From Euglena gracilis (lineage: Eukaryota; Euglenozoa; Euglenophyceae; Euglenales; Euglenaceae): a stretch of 24,436 nucleotides of DNA. Below are positions 9,357 to 19,125 of this stretch, piece after piece. Below the pieces are notes generated by a model that did no database searches, was not told where the DNA came from, and was given only the letters and a program-made list of their open reading frames with translations. A program made the translations under genes and the position numbers. Numbering within the stretch: the first letter of the stretch is position 1; each line of letters opens with the position of its first letter. The stretch spans positions 1 through 24,436 of the forward strand of contig CAAHFI011565720.1 of NCBI GenBank assembly GCA_900893395.1. The letters are read 5' to 3'.

Positions 9357-11723
9357 ATGCAAGTGCAGAGCGATGATGCTCGGAAAAGGTATTTTTTTCA
9401 TTTAAATGAAAAAAATTTCCAATTTTTTTTGCGAATTTCAGGGCGCTTCAATTTCGACAACTTGCTGAAAACCACCAATCTTTGGATGCCATGTGCGACA
9501 AAAGCAAAGATGCAGGTTTTTGTTTTCAATTGAAACATTTATCTTTTTCCCCTGTTTTCACAGCTGCATTTAAGGAAAAATTATTGAAAATCTTTTTGAA
9601 GAAGGAATGGGGCAAATATGGATTGGATGCCGCAAAAGCAATCCAGGGAGTTCCCGAAGGAGATGACAAAAAGTATTTTTTTTTGCTCCGGATCAATTTC
9701 TTTGCAAATTTATCATCAGGTTGGTGGCAATGATAATAAAGCACAATTTGAGAGCACTCCTCCCGAAAATGAGCCGAGATTTGCAAGCCAATGCCGAATA
9801 TAAGGAGGCTCATGAAAAAATCTCAGTTGAGGATGTTTTGAAAGCGCACCACGACAATTTAGAACCTCAACCGGTATTGTTTTGTTCATTTTCATCCAAT
9901 TTATTTTTGGTTGATAGATCATGAGCGAAGAGCTCTTCAATTTGTTTCAACAAGATGCCACGACTATGAAAGGAAAGACAATGATGCAAAATTTGTGGCA
10001 AACGGCAAAAGGATTTCCTTGCCACCTCAGCCGGCATTTTGGGCAATCGGCTTTGATTATTCCAGGGGCCAGGTTTGTGGATATTTTATCATTTTTGCAA
10101 TAATTTTCAATGTAGGGACCCAAGGCTGAACAAGAATTTTGCCCTCGAAGAACCTGTGGGTTGCGGAACCCCAATAAGAGAGGCACGTTTTATGTTAACA
10201 AGTGCAGCCGCAAATGGGGTGTGGCTCTGTTGAAATTTCTCTTCAAACAAACTTTTTTTTTAAAAGGCACAATACAAATATCCAAGGTGGCTTATTGATT
10301 TTGAAGTGGATGTTCGACCGCGTGTCATAATGAAAACTACATTTTGGCACCAGATGTTTGAGTTCACGAAGACGAACCCACGAATTTTGAAATCGCTTGA
10401 AGGAGCTTTAAGTTCAGAGGGAAAGGTTTCTTTGAAGGTGTTGGAATGAGATACTAGTTTAAAACATTTAGGTCATATTTCAAGGAGAAGATCACTTGGA
10501 ACCTGAGGAGACCATTGAAGATGCCGAGGCTTCCTTGGATCTTATTGCCAATCGAACATCAATAATTTTTGGCAGAGGTTTGTTATTTTTTCGATCCTCC
10601 CCCCCTCGCCATTCTCCCAAGGTCAAGGTGCTGGGTCTTCCACCGAAGGCACCGTTCCTTTGGCTCAGCTTGGCATTGCACGCAGACGTGGGCCAACGAC
10701 AGAGGATGATGAAGTCTCCTCATCGAGAGTGGATGAGGAAGAGGGGGATGTCGGAGAGGAATTGAATCTATGCACAGATCCAAGTTGTGCCAAACAGACC
10801 TTTTTTTGTCCCCCCCCTGTTTGCTTGCTTTTTGTTCCATTTACACAAATTATTTATGTTGAGAAGGGTCTGCCATCAATTTGGGTACTGCTTTGTTGAA
10901 TTGTGTGGAGCAAATTGGGTGTGAGGAGGAGTTGAAAAAAACCCTTACACAACTTCCAACTTGGATTTTACCCCAAGGTGGCCATACCTTCGCATTGCTT
11001 TTGTCCCTCTCCCCACAAAGAGGTGTTTTTTTTGCTTTATTTGGTGATGTGAAGAAATTGTGGTTTGTGGGTGAAATTATTTACCCTCACCCCCCCTCTA
11101 TTTGGCCGAGGCTCCTTCACACCCCCAATTTCACACCCCGACCCCCAAACTTTTTTATCTGTGCAAAATTGGTCAATTTTGTGTGCACAATTGGATTGGT
11201 TATGACTTTTTCTTACCGAGCAAATTTTCAAATTTTCGAAACGGACGTTTTTGGAGGTGTTCTGAGCCGTTTTTGCGGCCTTGCCGAAATTGGCCGACCT
11301 TGTCCTTGAGGCCATTTGGCGAATTAAGGGGGGGGCAATTAGGGGTGGAATGAATTCAAAGCTGCTTTTTGCAAAACTCCAAACTCTCAGATTTTTTGAC
11401 TTTGATGGGCTGGGTTTCTAACCACCCACACCAACCCAAGATTGAAATAATTTGATGGACAGATTGGTCTGTATTTTTTTTGTGAATTCTTAATGTCAAC
11501 GATATGTTCGTGAAGGGTATGCAAGCAACGTGAGCGATATCAGTGGGAACAGTTTGGATGTTTTACGGAACCGATTGAGTTGGCAAGGACTTCATCTTGG
11601 GCGGTCACCAAAATTGATGACATCAAGGTATATTAACCGACAAAAATTTGCATTTATTTTTATTCATAGGTTTTTGTTGGAGGTTTATTGTGCATACGCG
11701 TGCCACATGAAGTCAATCAATAA
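9357..11723 (+). CDS. Unrecognised multi-exon gene (start at 9357; probable stop at 11721)
   Basis: I do not recognise the product. The frame stays open through exons 9357-9388, 9442-9515, 9564-9672, 9720-9873, 9918-10072, 10116-10218, 10267-10425, 10472-10577, 10622-10783 and 10867-about 10974. The eight introns up to exon 9 are 43-53 bases, all GT-AG, and each rejoins the frame. The last of these ten exons, after an 83-base intron, is less certain. This gives about 387 residues. The N-terminus is charged and helical (MQVQSDDARKRALQFRQL, then FKEKLLKIFLKKEWGKYG). A middle part holds FALEEPVGCGTPIREARF and YPRWLIDFEVDVRPR, followed by an acidic linker (DDEVSSSRVDEEEGD). Sequence from about 10975 to 11515 is unresolved. 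Exons 11516-11627 and 11670-11723 continue in one frame (RERYQWEQFGCF, SSWAVTKIDD) to a TAA that overlaps an AATAAA at 11719. I infer a soluble protein; no membrane segment is evident in the resolved part. Confidence 0.65.
9389..10621 (+). other. Set of eight very short GT-AG introns in the 9357 gene
   Basis: The introns are 9389-9441, 9516-9563, 9673-9719, 9874-9917, 10073-10115, 10219-10266, 10426-10471 and 10578-10621, with lengths of 53, 48, 47, 44, 43, 48, 46 and 44 bases. All begin GT and end AG. They are T-rich and frequently end TTTCAG, CATCAG or TTTAG. Every junction preserves the open frame across phases 0, 1 and 2, which is strong internal evidence that the gene model is right. Confidence 0.75.
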
Positions 11724-11825
11724 ACCACTTCAACAAGGATTGTTCATTTCACCTTTTATAAGTGTGTGTCCAGCAAAGTTTCAAACTGAAACATTTCCGC
11801 CAATGAAAGATTTTATTACTATGTT

Positions 11826-12180
11826 TTGAATCATGGCGCCCCCACACCCCATACCCTCTATCACCCCCCCCCTCGTTCCACTTTACCCCCATCCCCCATA
11901 CCCCCCAATCCCATCCCACCCACCCCAAAACCTTTACTATATTATGTCCATATAATATATGCCATATTACATACCTTTTTCGAAGCATTAGTTTTTGGGC
12001 CGCGATGTGTGACACTGTTCAAGTGCCCGGGGGGGGCAGACCCCCCGCGGCAGGAAAACCTCATCTTTGTCCCCAGAAAGTTCTTCATGGATCCCCCTTT
12101 TTCGGCCAACCTCGTCAACAACATCCCCATTCCATTCCCGCAACCCCCCCATGTCCCCATACCCCCCGAAGCAAACCCCG
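11826..12180. repeat. C-rich simple sequence
   Basis: The + strand is dominated by CCCC-A and CCCC-T tracts, especially at 11838-11935 and again at 12025-12050 and 12120-12180. No coding or RNA feature is recognised. This sequence has no counterpart in the left arm and separates the gene ending near 11723 from the right-arm microsatellite. Confidence 0.6.
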
Positions 12181-12182
12181 CG

Positions 12183-12550
<368 letters not shown>

Positions 12551-12599
12551 TTTGTATTCCCATACGTTTCGAACAATCCTCAATTCAATTGACAAAGTT

Positions 12600-12797
12600 G
12601 CATTCTCAGCTGCAACAGATTGACATTTCAGTGTGCGAACGTGGTTGTGGCAAGCATTGCAAGAGATTTCTGTATGTCAAGATGGCTTTGAACTTCAGTG
12701 AAGTTTGCAAGGCGTATCCTGGTTTTGTGCTTCTGAACGTTGGCATCAAAAGGGCTATCTTCCTACTGTCAGAGACAAAGTTGTCAAAGTTATTAGC
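12600..12797 (+). CDS. Possible exon(s), right-arm block C
   Basis: An open stretch reads ISVCERGCGKHCKRFLYVK, MALNFSEVCKAYPGFVLL and FLLSETKLSKLLA. It may be preceded by an acceptor AG (CTGCAACAG or GACATTTCAG) and followed by a donor at about 12798 (GTTTTTGTTGG, with acceptor TTTTTTTAG near 12830). It is conserved at nucleotide level with left-arm block C, where the frame is not kept. The neighbouring exons are not resolved, so I cannot say whether it belongs to the gene upstream or to that starting at 13147. Function is unknown. Confidence 0.4.
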
Positions 12798-12904
12798 AAG
12801 GTTTTTGTTGGTTTGGACACTTTTTTTTAGGTCATCAAATATCATTTGATGCATATGTCATGATATGTTCACATATAGTTGTGTGTGTTGTTTTATGATG
12901 TTGT

Positions 12905-13095
12905 AGGATTTGTACATGCAGATGATGGACAGATGGATGGATAGGCGGGAAGACGTGCAGGTGGACTAGTTGGACGTGCATACAAATAAGCAGGTTTACA
13001 CATGTTTAGAAGGCATACATATGTTTAGCATACATGCAGATGGATGGATGGATGGATGATGGATTGGTAGATAGGTGGATTCATGGATAAATGGA
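12905..13095. repeat. Degenerate GATG/GATA microsatellite
   Basis: Scattered ATGGATGGATGGATG, AGATAGGTGG and GACAGATGG units run through 12920-13095, with the best run at about 13030-13058. It lies between block C and the ATG at 13147. Confidence 0.75.
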
Positions 13096-13146
13096 GATTT
13101 TGGTTAGTGTATTTGTATTTTTGTTCAATTTGACAAAAACCTTTCA

Positions 13147-13483
13147 ATGGCCTCGTTGGCATTAAAACCAAACAAGACGTTGGAACGGGCACAATACTTA
13201 TCTGTTCTTCACAGGTGTGACGCGATGAAGGTGCAACCAGTAATCATTCCTTTTTCTCTAGGAAGCCGTTTTCTCCACCCCGGAGCCCTTCCGACGACCA
13301 ATCAAATTTTCAAGTGGCTTTGGCGGATCGGTGCCACCTTGTGGTTGGAAGGAACAGGTTGAAAATCTTCGTTTTAATTGAACTAAAATCTTCTTCCCCT
13401 TAGGAGCCATATCACAGTTTTTGTGTCTCGCTTCGACCTCTTGGGACCAAAAGGGGAGGAATTAGTCAAGAAGACCATTGGAG
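13147..13483 (+). CDS. Unrecognised split gene, 5-prime part
   Basis: An ATG at 13147, conserved in the left arm, opens a frame through exons 13147-13214, 13262-13357 and 13404-about 13483. Two introns of 47 and 46 bases (13215-13261 and 13358-13403) are both GT-AG and both phase 2. The joined frame reads MASLALKPNKTLERAQYL, a proline/serine stretch (SPPRSPSDDQ), QVALADRCHLVVGRN and ITVFVSRFDLLGPKGEELVK. The mix of hydrophobic strand-like and charged residues is typical of a folded domain, but I recognise no family. What follows (TIGG, then GTGGGATTTT) may be a donor; the rest of the gene is unresolved and may include the exons of 14836-15560. It lies about 1.4 kb downstream of the previous gene on the same strand. 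Confidence 0.5.
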
Positions 13484-13756
13484 GTGGGATTTTACGAAAG
13501 TGCTTGGGACAGAGTCGGTCTCCATGATGAACAAAATTATGTTTTAATACATGTTTCGTTTGAAGATTCGGGGGGGGGATGGAATGCAATGCATCATTCA
13601 GCCTTCACATTATTTTTTGTGCAAAGTTGAAACCTAGTTTTGCCGTTGGCTGGCGATGGGGGTGCTTAGACTGCAATCTTTGACAATGAGAGCACAAATC
13701 CCCCTGGGTGATGTCCACCTGCACGAAGGTTGATAGGTGATTGGTGGTTTTAAGTT

Positions 13757-13951
13757 TCAACAAAAATGATTATTTCCATTGAAATTGGTCCTAACCCTAC
13801 CTTCCCATTGAGCCACATGCGGGGGGAGGGGGAGGTTATTTTCTTCAAACCACCTTTTCAGCTCCGCTTCTATTGGTGGGTTTGCATATTTCAAATCACA
13901 TTTGAAAATGACCGGCCCTGTCTGTGATGTGCCCACCATCATTGTTGTCAT
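13757..13951 (-). CDS. Possible exon on the - strand
   Basis: The - strand is open for 64 codons and reads TGPVIFKCDLKYANPP and AELKRWFEENNLPLPPHVAQ. This has a protein-like composition unlike the repeats around it. An AAG-GTAGGG donor follows at the VAQWEG position. It has no partner exon I could find and no left-arm counterpart. A chance open frame cannot be excluded. Confidence 0.25.
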   Translation of the reverse strand: MTTMMVGTSQTGPVIFKCDLKYANPPIEAELKRWFEENNLPLPPHVAQWEGRVRTNFNGNNHFC

Positions 13952-13954
13952 TTT

Positions 13955-14830
13955 CCACCATCACCAACCCATTTCCATCGGAGCTGCACACGTGCAAAGT
14001 CTGCCGCACATGCCTCATTTAATTTTTTTGCCCTCATGGGTGGGGAAATTGAGATTCCCTGGGGGATTCAAATTTTTTTCTCGCCTTTGCGCACCGAAGC
14101 GAGACAATGAGAAAATACTCTGGGAAATGATGTGAGGCCAAGTCCCTCAACTGAAACCCCCTCCCCAAATTAAATCTGGTGGAGAGGTCAAGGATCGGCC
14201 CTGTGACCGTCCCAATCCTTTTCATCAATGGGGGGGGCAATTTTTTTCGGATTTTTCTTGGAACCATTAACCTATGTGGTGGTCCAGTGCCATGTGGGTT
14301 GCTCCCAACCCTCCCCAACGTTTTGAAAGCATATCTCGAAAACCTTTTATATTGGACAAAAAGTTTACCCTCCCACGGCTGTATCTTTTGTGATCTTGGT
14401 AAATTTTTTTTCAAAGCAGGCATGCAACAACAAGGGGACAAACATGGCTTGCGATAATGGGCCTTGTGACGGAGGTAGAGTGGCGCGGAAGGTTGTTGGG
14501 TCGTTTTGTTGTGTCACTTTTCCAACGTGCTGCTAGAGACCATCCCCCTTTTTTTTAGCATATGTTCTTATCTGTATTTTCATTCCCTTCCCATTTTTGT
14601 ACCCTCATCCATCAAATACCCCAAATCCCCCCCTCAACTATTCAGCCATCAAAGGCCATTAAGTGGCAACAAAACACACAACGAATAACAGTTGCACCAA
14701 ATCTCAGTTTTGTGTGCCACGTTTGTGTTTTTGGCCAAAAACGTTTCTCACCGTGAATTGTGCACACAACCAACCACGCATCCCAACTGGCGGGTGTCAT
14801 GCAAATGTATTTTTTATGATGTTTTTTTTG
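13955..14830. other. Unassigned right-arm sequence
   Basis: No left-arm counterpart was found, and left-arm spacing is about 0.8 kb shorter here, so this is either an insertion in the right arm or a loss from the left. A - strand frame of 135 codons (14441 to 14034) is open but is rich in Arg/Lys/Pro without recognisable motifs. A hairpin TTTCAAAT-CAC-ATTTGAAA lies just upstream at about 13889-13907. Confidence 0.4.
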
Positions 14831-14835
14831 AAAAA

Positions 14836-15560
14836 GGGGCTGAAGTTGATGCTAGATTCCATGGCATCTCCATTGCCTCCACACCGGAGGCTTGGTCTTT
14901 TTGGATGGAGCGAGGAGCATTGGAGCAAGCCGGGATTTAGCAGGCGCTTTTGAAGCACTTCAATCCTTTTGGATGTGAGGCTCATGACCTTGTCAAAATC
15001 TTGGAGAAATAAAAGGCCATTAAAACTGACGAGTTGCCTTTTGTTTAAAAATGTACACATGCAATTTTCTGAAGCAAGTTCAAATCTGAAACAAGCACAT
15101 CGAGCGGGAAATTGTTTTATCTTGGAACCAGGTGTATATGTTTTTCACTATCACAATCACAATTGCAAACTCAGTGGATGTTTCGAAAACGCCAGCTAAA
15201 AACGTGGGACATCGGGTTGCGCGATGCTTGGGAAGAAAGTCGTGCTGCCATCTCTTGCCGTGCTGACGGGCAACTGCAAAATTTCTTTCTTGGAATAGGC
15301 TTCTTTTGCTTACCCAAAACAATAATTTAATTCTGAAAAGAGGCCTAAGGAAGACCTCATGAAGTTGATGTGGCAAAAGCATGGCAAGAAGCCATTGATG
15401 CCATTGAAACTGGAACACGGCACCAACGTCCATTGGTTGATACCAGACGCAGGGTGGCTCAAGCCCAACGGCCATCATTGAACACAAATTTGCGTCAACC
15501 CAAAAGGCGTCGGTTGGTTCCCTCAGCAGTTGCCGTCGACGAACAAGAGGAATGACATAA
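14836..15560 (+). CDS. Right-arm block E: probable 3-prime exons of a right-arm gene
   Basis: This segment is the best conserved between the two arms. Candidate coding stretches are GAEVDARFHGISIAST and EAWSFWMERGALEQAG (14838-14940), FRKRQLKTWDIGLRDAWEE then SRAAISCRADGQLQ (15174-15300), and either WQKHGKKPLMPL or AKAWQEAIDAIETGTRHQR (15370-15555, ending DEQEE and a TGA). A 43-base GT-AG intron is likely at 15131-15173. Two frames look equally protein-like in places, so I do not commit to one. The GTCGACGAACAAGAG near the end is also the start of the next tandem repeat. Confidence 0.4.
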
Positions 15561-15919
15561 TTGCATTTTTGGATCCTTTGTTGACCCCCCAATGACTTTG
15601 TATTGCACGTTTGGTTGTTTTTTTTCTTCCACCCCCCACAAAGTTATTTATGGGGTGCACCCTAAATCAGGGGTTTTTTTCGTATTACCCCCCCCCCCGT
15701 GGGTGGGTTCCGGCCGAGCCCTTGGCCGCCGAGGGGGGGTCCAATGGGGGACATGGCATTTTCAGCATTTTCACAATTCTTTGGCCATTTTCATGGAAAA
15801 TCCCCGAACCCCCCCCCAAAGCCCCTCCATGGGGTGGGTGGGGGGACCCCCCCTCCCTTGGTCTTTAAAAAGCCCCCAAATAATTTATCCTGCAACAAGC
15901 TCTTTTTATCCAAAAAATT

Positions 15920-15937
15920 AGCACCCTCGGGGGTGCT
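15920..15937. repeat. Short perfect hairpin in copy A
   Basis: AGCACCC, loop TCGG, GGGTGCT. Copy B keeps only part of it. No T tract follows directly, so this is not evidence of a terminator. Confidence 0.6.
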
Positions 15938-15971
15938 GTGGAGGGGTAGTGTGCTTGGTTTTTTTTTGACC

Positions 15972-15991
15972 CCCATGTGCCGACACATGGG
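15972..15991. repeat. Conserved 8-bp-stem hairpin
   Basis: CCCATGTG, loop CCGA, CACATGGG. In copy B the same place reads CCCATGTG-CCGA-CACAGGGG, with one mismatch in the stem. The structure follows GGGGTAGTGT and a T run in both copies. Confidence 0.65.
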
Positions 15992-16042
15992 TGCAAATGG
16001 CTATTTCCTTATTTCCCTCTATTTATTCTCCCTGGGGCATGG

Positions 16043-16212
16043 CCTTGTTTGAGCCCCTCAAGGGTCATTAGATCCTATGTCATCTCGAAATATCACTGGG
16101 ATCCAATGACGGGAATATGGCTGAATTTTATGTGCCAGGAAACGGTGTTTTTGGCACCTAGCCAACCCAGCAGGTACCCATGGTCCCAATGGTCCCGGGA
16201 CCTAAGGGCGCC
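16043..16212 (+). repeat. Lone diverged monomer of the 217-bp satellite
   Basis: The segment carries TTGTTTGAGCCC.TCA.GGGTCA, TAGATCCTA.GT.ATCTC.AAATATCACT, GGATCCAATG.CGGGAATATG, ATGTGCCAGGAAAC and GGTACCCATGGTCCC in the satellite order, with scattered substitutions and small indels. It ends within the CACCTAAG.CGGCC part, where the GTCGACGAACAAGAG start of copy B follows. Confidence 0.9.
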
Positions 16213-16724
16213 AAAGTCGACGAACAAGAGAAATATATTTGGATCATTTTGTTGACCCCCCAAGGACTTTGCCCTGAACGATTGGTTGTTCTTTTTCTTC
16301 CACCCCCCGTTAGTTATGGGGTGCATCCTAAATCAGAGGTTTCTTTTTTAGTCTTGACCGTCCGGCCGAGCCCATGGCCCCCAAGGGGGGGGGGCAACAG
16401 TGTACATATTTTTTTGGTGCCATGGTATTTTTTTTTGCATTTTTGCATTTTTTGGGCCATTTTCATGGAAACCCCCCAAAGCCCCCCCCTCCATTGCGTG
16501 GGTGGATGGGTGGGTGGGGGGACCCCCCTCCCCCCGGTCTTAAAAAAGCCCCAAATAATCCTCGAAACAAGCTTCTTTTATCCCAAAAATTAACACTCTC
16601 TGGGGTGCTTTGGAGGGGTAGTGTTTTCTTTTTGACCCCCATGTGCCGACACAGGGGTCCAAATGGCTATTTCCCTCTGCTTATTCTCCTGAGGCATGGC
16701 CTTTGATTTTCTTTTTGTTCCACC

Positions 16725-18100
16725 CCCCCCCTGTTGTTTATCTATTTTGTGGTGGGTTGTGGGGGACGGTGGGGGTCGGCAATGAAAATGATGGCAATTA
16801 TGGGCTTTGAAGTTGTGAAGGCCATGGGGAAAAGATGGAACTGGGTATGGGAACAGCCTTCACCCCCCTTCTCCCCCCCACCCATCTGCATCCCGTCCAT
16901 CCATCGTGCTCCAGGTCAATGTCCATTAATCAATAAAAAATCAATGGTTGGCAGATTTATCACCAAAAAAATTTGCGAACATGATTATTTTCAGAAAATT
17001 TTATACACCGAGTATTTTTAAAATTTTTTGAAATAATGTGGAAATTGCTCATCTTTTCCGCTTGAAACATGTCTGGGGGTGCCCCCAGTGCGGGGGGGGG
17101 GGGATGGTAGGTTTCCCACCTAGTCTCAGTTTACAACAGTGCAATTATGTCTAAACATCACATGATTGTTGATTGTGCATAATGCCAAACTTCTGCACTC
17201 ATGATTCACTCGCATCACATTTCACACAATTGCGTTTTATTTGCCATGTGGTGCACCCCAAAATGTGAAACCGTATGCCGGATTTTCCAAGTTTTAGGGT
17301 AAAAAGCGACAAAGTCTTTGTTAGTCAGAAAAAAGGCGATGCCGTCGCATTTTCTACCCCAGCTTGGCAAATGCCGGGTGAGCGCAAGGATGCCGCCATT
17401 TCCCCGAAAAGGTTTTTTCCATTGGGTCGAAGGCCTTGGGGGTTGTGTGGTCGGTGGCCCTTGTGTGGGCAGCGTTTTGGAGGGTGCGGGAGCACAAAAA
17501 TACACCACCTGTGGGGACGCAAATTTTTTTTAATAATGTGCCCTCGTCGGGGGGGGGAACCTCCCTCACTTGGAGGTTTGTTTTTGGCCACTTTCGGCTT
17601 TCCGCGGAGCAGAATTTTTTTGTTCGGAGAAAAGAGTTTCCCTTGCAAATCCCCCAGGTGGCGCCGGGCACACACCCCAGCAAGGAGGGCCGGAAAAGGT
17701 TTTTGAAGGAAGCTCTTCAGACATGAGGCAGCGTCGTACTCCCTCGAGGAAAAGCCGCCCGGGGAGGAAGGGACACTGAGGGCGAAGCAAAAATGACCTG
17801 CGAGGCACGCCTTGTTCACCCCCCAGGGGGAAAGGAGATAGGGCCCCCCCCGAGTTTTTGGAAGGGTGCCCCCCTCCCCTCCACTTCGGGAGCGACGTCA
17901 AACTTCGGCTCCTCGTGCCGGCTGTGCACTCTGGGATTGTCTTTGGCTCCGAACACTGGACGCGGGGGGTCCCCCTGGTTTTGCAAGGGACCCCCCCCGG
18001 AGATTCGCACTAAAGCCTTTGCCCGGGCAATTTGGAAGGATTTCAAACGGGAAGCGGTGGGGAAGTCCTTTTTAGCGCTGCCGGGGTGGCTCACGCTTGT
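16725..18100. other. Unassigned region, GC-rich from about 17300
   Basis: No repeat shared with the rest of the window was found. A + strand frame of 143 codons (17275-17706) starts MPDFPSFRVKSDKVFVSQ and another + frame (17793-18161) contains RTKAFARAIWKDFKREAVGK. Both look protein-like in part, but competing frames overlap them on both strands, as expected in GC-rich DNA, and no motif is recognised. Possible diverged exons; I make no gene call. Confidence 0.3.
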
Positions 18101-18106
18101 GTGCTC

Positions 18107-18460
18107 CGACAAAAATATTTCCGCCGGGATAGTATTTTTTCGCCCGGAATCCCGGCTGTAGGGAGGAGATTATTTTTTATTTTTTTGAGGTCCTTTAGGA
18201 CCCCATGAAAAAGCGCCAAAACCCCCACAGGGGGCAATATTCTATGCATTTTCTGACGATTTTTTACTTTTTTTTTGGAGGTCGGCTGACCCAGAAAAGT
18301 GGCTTTTTAAATTTTGTGTCAGAAAATGTGATTTCCCCCTGCTTTTTCAGGTCAAAACCAGGGGGGGGGTATTAATTTCTCACCGGAAGTCCCAAGGGGG
18401 CCAAAGTCGGCCCAAGGGGGGTACTATTTTTTGGGGGGGGGTTATTGGGGTGGAGGGCTC
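18107..18460. repeat. Dispersed GC-tract repeat, copy 2
   Basis: The order matches 8451-8850: TATT.TTTCGCCCG.A.TCC, AGCGCCAAAACCCCC, TTTTTTTTGGAGGTCGG.TGA.CCAGAAAA, TTTTTCAGGTCAAAA, CCAGGGGGGGGGT, then GGAAGTCC and a final G-run block GGGGTACTATTTTTTGGGGG. It is in the same orientation as copy 1 but is diverged, and the clean inverted repeat at the left end is lost. Confidence 0.75.
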
Positions 18461-19120
18461 ACAAAGGCTTTGTGGGGCTGCTGCGTTTCGGCGCAGGAAG
18501 GTGTAAGCAAAACAAAAAAATCTTGCGAGGTAAGCAAAACAATAAAATCTGCGCGCTGTCTCCCTAGCCCTAACCCTAAAGTGATCAGCTGACGATCAGC
18601 CAAAGATGGGGGGTCATGCGGCGACAGAAGTTGATAGTTTAGAGTTCGTCCAACTTTTACATGTACTCGGAAATTTTCTTTGGGGAGGGCGGTCTCCGCT
18701 GTGGAACAAATCGGACGAAGTGCAACAGGGGGCAGACGTCCTCTTTCACTCACCTGGCTCAAGCTCTCTCAAGGGCAGGGCTCACCCTGCCCTTGTGCTT
18801 CGCCCTCCTGGTCATCTCCTCCTGGTTCCCTAAAGGTTCCTGGAGTGCATAAGCCGGCGACGAATCACTCGGGATCCCAACGTCGTTTTTTTGAGGCCAC
18901 TGGAAACGTTTGGGAGCTTCACCGTCGGTGTCCCTTCCCTCTTTGGGCAGTTTTTCCAGGGTGTTTGGAAAGACCTTGTGTGGCCACAGCTGGGCGGAGA
19001 TGTAAAATGCTTTATACCTTTTTGCATAACAAATGGCATCAAAGAAAGTGTGCACTGTAGTTTTTTTCCCTCAGGCCATAGGGAATAGATCAAGTGCTCT
19101 TTGTGTCGTTACAGCCTCAG
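18461..19120. other. Sequence upstream of the recombinase gene
   Basis: No gene or repeat is assigned. A direct duplication GCAAAACAA.AAAATCT.GCG occurs at about 18508-18523 and 18533-18551. A short CCCTAACCCTAAAG lies at about 18568-18582. An in-frame ATG at 19033 lies upstream of the start chosen for the recombinase and could extend it by 31 codons. Confidence 0.4.
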
Positions 19121-19125
19121 AAAAA

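Larger units (their letters stand above)
15535..16720 (+). repeat. Tandem repeat of about 680 bp, two copies plus the start of a third
   Basis: Copy A begins at GTCGACGAACAAGAGG (about 15535) and copy B at GTCGACGAACAAGAGA (about 16217). Both continue with GTTGACCCCCCAA.GACTTTG, GGTTGTT.TTTTTCTTCCACC, ATGGGGTGCA.CCTAAATCAG, GGCCATTTTCATGGAAA, GGGTGGGGGGACCCCCC, GGAGGGGTAGTGT and CCCCATGTGCCGACACA. Copy B is shorter and its end (about 16705) runs into a third start (TTCTTTTTGTTCCACCCC). Copy A alone ends with the satellite monomer at 16043-16212. The repeat start overlaps the end of the right-arm gene block. Confidence 0.85.

Noticed and set aside
15600-16700. Open frames over Pro/Gly-rich tracts as genes
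   Set aside because: They follow G and C runs, overlap in several frames and are not kept between copies A and B of the tandem repeat.
18563-18583. CCCTAGCCCTAACCCTAAA as telomere repeat
   Set aside because: There are only about two to three units, with no continuation and no sign of a chromosome end. It is too short to call an interstitial telomere.
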